DNA of 62,805 nucleotides from Oscillospiraceae bacterium (GTDB lineage: Bacteria; Bacillota; Clostridia; Oscillospirales; Oscillospiraceae), in NCBI GenBank assembly GCA_017416445.1, contig JAFQCJ010000074.1, positions 1 to 62,805 of the forward strand, in the 5' to 3' direction. A program made the position numbers and the translations under genes. Below, one piece after another: positions 61,838-62,805 of this stretch. The notes beneath the pieces were generated by a model that ran no database searches, was not told where the DNA came from, and was given only the letters and a program-made list of their open reading frames with translations. How positions within the stretch are numbered: position 1 is the first letter of the stretch; each line of letters starts with the position of its first letter.

Positions 61838-62179
61838 GTGGTCTCTCTCTTTCTTTTGTTGCTGATGGTAGTATGCCCCATATTTTACCACTTAGCGATG
61901 GCAAAAGCAACAATTTGTACGCTTTGCAATTTTTCCTTATTTCATGAATTTCTCAAAAAACCTCTTGCATTTTCCAAAATCCCCCGTTATACTGTATATG
62001 TCTTATTATGCGTCATTGGGTCCACTCCACTTTTTGGGCTCTCTGAACGCAACAATTAAGGAGGAAAGTCCGCCCATCACCGGCGGTGCGGCAGTGTGGA
62101 GACCTGTCGTAAAGCAGTCCGTGGAATATCGGCTGTAAGGCTACGCCCGCGGAGGCGGCGCAGCTACGGTGAGAGAATT
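61838..62179 (+). promoter_or_regulatory. Promoter and long leader of the MsiK-like gene
   Basis: TTGCAT (61965-61970), 17-base spacer, TATACT (61988-61993); transcription should begin near 62000, leaving a leader of about 180 bases. It contains GGAGGAAAGTCCGCC and two GC-rich hairpins (CCGCCCATCACCGGCGG near 62070; GCCCGCGGAGGCGGCGC near 62147). A 46-codon frame (61998-62138) begins at the predicted start of the RNA, so translation is doubtful. No known riboswitch is recognised. Confidence 0.55.
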
Positions 62180-62805
62180 ATGGCAAAGGTATTGCTGAAG
62201 AACCTGAAGAAGGTCTACCCCAACACCGAGAACACCAAGAAGCCCAAGAAGGGCGAAGAGGTCAAGAAGACCAGCCTGCAGATCACTGACGAAGGCGTCG
62301 TGGCCGTGCAGGAGTTCAATCTGGAGATCGCTGACCGCGAGTTCATCGTGCTGGTCGGTCCCTCCGGCTGCGGTAAGTCCACTACCCTGCGCATGGTGGC
62401 CGGCCTTGAGGACATCTCCTCCGGCGAGCTGTGGATCGGCGACAAGCTGGTGAACGATGTGGAGCCCAAGGATCGCGACATCGCCATGGTCTTCCAGAAC
62501 TACGCCCTCTATCCCCATATGACCGTGTACGAGAACATGGCCTTCTCCCTGAAGCTGAAGAAGGTCGACAAGGCCGAGATCGACAAGAAGGTCCGCGAGG
62601 CTGCCGAGATCCTGGACATCACCCAGTATCTGGACCGTAAGCCCAAGGCTCTGTCCGGCGGTCAGCGTCAGCGTGTGGCCATCGGCCGCGCCATCGTCCG
62701 TAACCCCTCCGTGTTCCTGATGGACGAGCCCCTGTCCAACCTGGACGCCAAGCTGCGTAACCAGATGCGCGCTGAGATCATCAAGCTGCGTCAGCGCATC
62801 GACAC
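62180..62805 (+). CDS. Sugar ABC transporter ATP-binding protein, MsiK/UgpC type (3' end outside window)
   Basis: The first 208 residues of a carbohydrate ABC ATPase. Walker [19 protein letters not shown]-loop [17 protein letters not shown], signature [17 protein letters not shown], Walker [17 protein letters not shown] Lys-rich insert ([17 protein letters not shown] region, residues about 13-32) after the first strand is longer than usual. The C-terminal TOBE domain lies beyond the edge. Such ATPases serve several sugar permeases. Confidence 0.93.
   Translation, partial: MAKVLLKNLKKVYPNTENTKKPKKGEEVKKTSLQITDEGVVAVQEFNLEIADREFIVLVGPSGCGKSTTLRMVAGLEDISSGELWIGDKLVNDVEPKDRDIAMVFQNYALYPHMTVYENMAFSLKLKKVDKAEIDKKVREAAEILDITQYLDRKPKALSGGQRQRVAIGRAIVRNPSVFLMDEPLSNLDAKLRNQMRAEIIKLRQRID

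Noticed and set aside
61998..62138. A 46-codon leader peptide before the MsiK-like gene
   Set aside because: The predicted transcript starts at or beside its ATG, so there is no room for a ribosome site. Kept only as a note in the leader entry.
62046..62160. Possible RNase P RNA because of GAGGAAAGTCCG
   Set aside because: Only that short segment matches; the length is too small and the other conserved RNase P regions are absent.

Overview
The window looks like a chromosome segment of an anaerobic, low-motility-type Clostridia, most likely an Oscillospiraceae relative (Flavonifractor/Oscillibacter/Lawsonibacter-like). The evidence is GC-rich coding outside one island, a butyrate kinase, ferredoxin-dependent indolepyruvate oxidoreductase, Prp protease with an extended L27, LuxS, and Firmicutes-style Shine-Dalgarno sites and sigma-A promoters. 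No species can be named from sequence alone.

Layout. (1) 1-5,251: a TetR-type regulator divergent from a three-gene catabolic operon: an old-yellow-enzyme/2,4-dienoyl-CoA-reductase-like iron-sulfur flavoprotein, a DAPG/phloretin-hydrolase-like protein, and a fumarate-reductase-type FAD protein. A 19-bp inverted repeat holds both divergent promoters. This is a candidate polyphenol- or acylphenol-degrading unit. (2) 5,252-17,312: an AT-richer island beside the 3' end of ssrA (tmRNA). About 21 bp of the ssrA 3' end recurs 11.7 kb away, as expected of an integrative element. The island has a short tyrosine recombinase, a ribbon-helix-helix regulator, a YhaM-like OB/HD protein, small regulators, a repeat-rich noncoding stretch, and a Tn554-like module of three more tyrosine recombinases plus a TnpC-like coiled-coil protein. 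(3) 17,313-19,032: ssrA, a cyclophilin and smpB. (4) 19,220-25,014: an orphan phage terminase, a DUF1538 membrane protein with a tandem PII-like partner, a rhomboid-like protein without the usual catalytic motif, and an ArsB/NhaD-type permease.

(5) 25,170-39,823, mostly minus strand: HAD phosphatase, DMT exporter and M81 (MlrC-like) peptidase; MgtC, DUF47 and Pit phosphate transporter; then a second M81 peptidase leading a complete Opp/Dpp peptide ABC transporter. A DeoR regulator and a histidine phosphatase diverge from it. (6) 39,968-48,641, plus strand: zinc-ribbon protein and CDF metal exporter, Sir2 deacylase, aminotransferase, TetR regulator, butyrate kinase and iorAB. The last group fits fermentation of amino acids through 2-oxoacids and acyl-CoA to acyl-phosphate and ATP. 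(7) 48,694-62,805, largely housekeeping: mtnN-luxS, tmcAL, the rplU-prp-rpmA operon, obgE, a two-component system with a GerMN lipoprotein, a D,D-carboxypeptidase, a pseudouridine synthase, a DUF368 lipid-carrier transporter, a DUF2156-GNAT fusion, and the start of an MsiK/UgpC-like sugar ABC ATPase.

Several families of short intergenic repeats are scattered through the host part. Starts were chosen by Shine-Dalgarno position and often differ from the longest open frame. Family assignments come from motif and sequence recognition without database searching.
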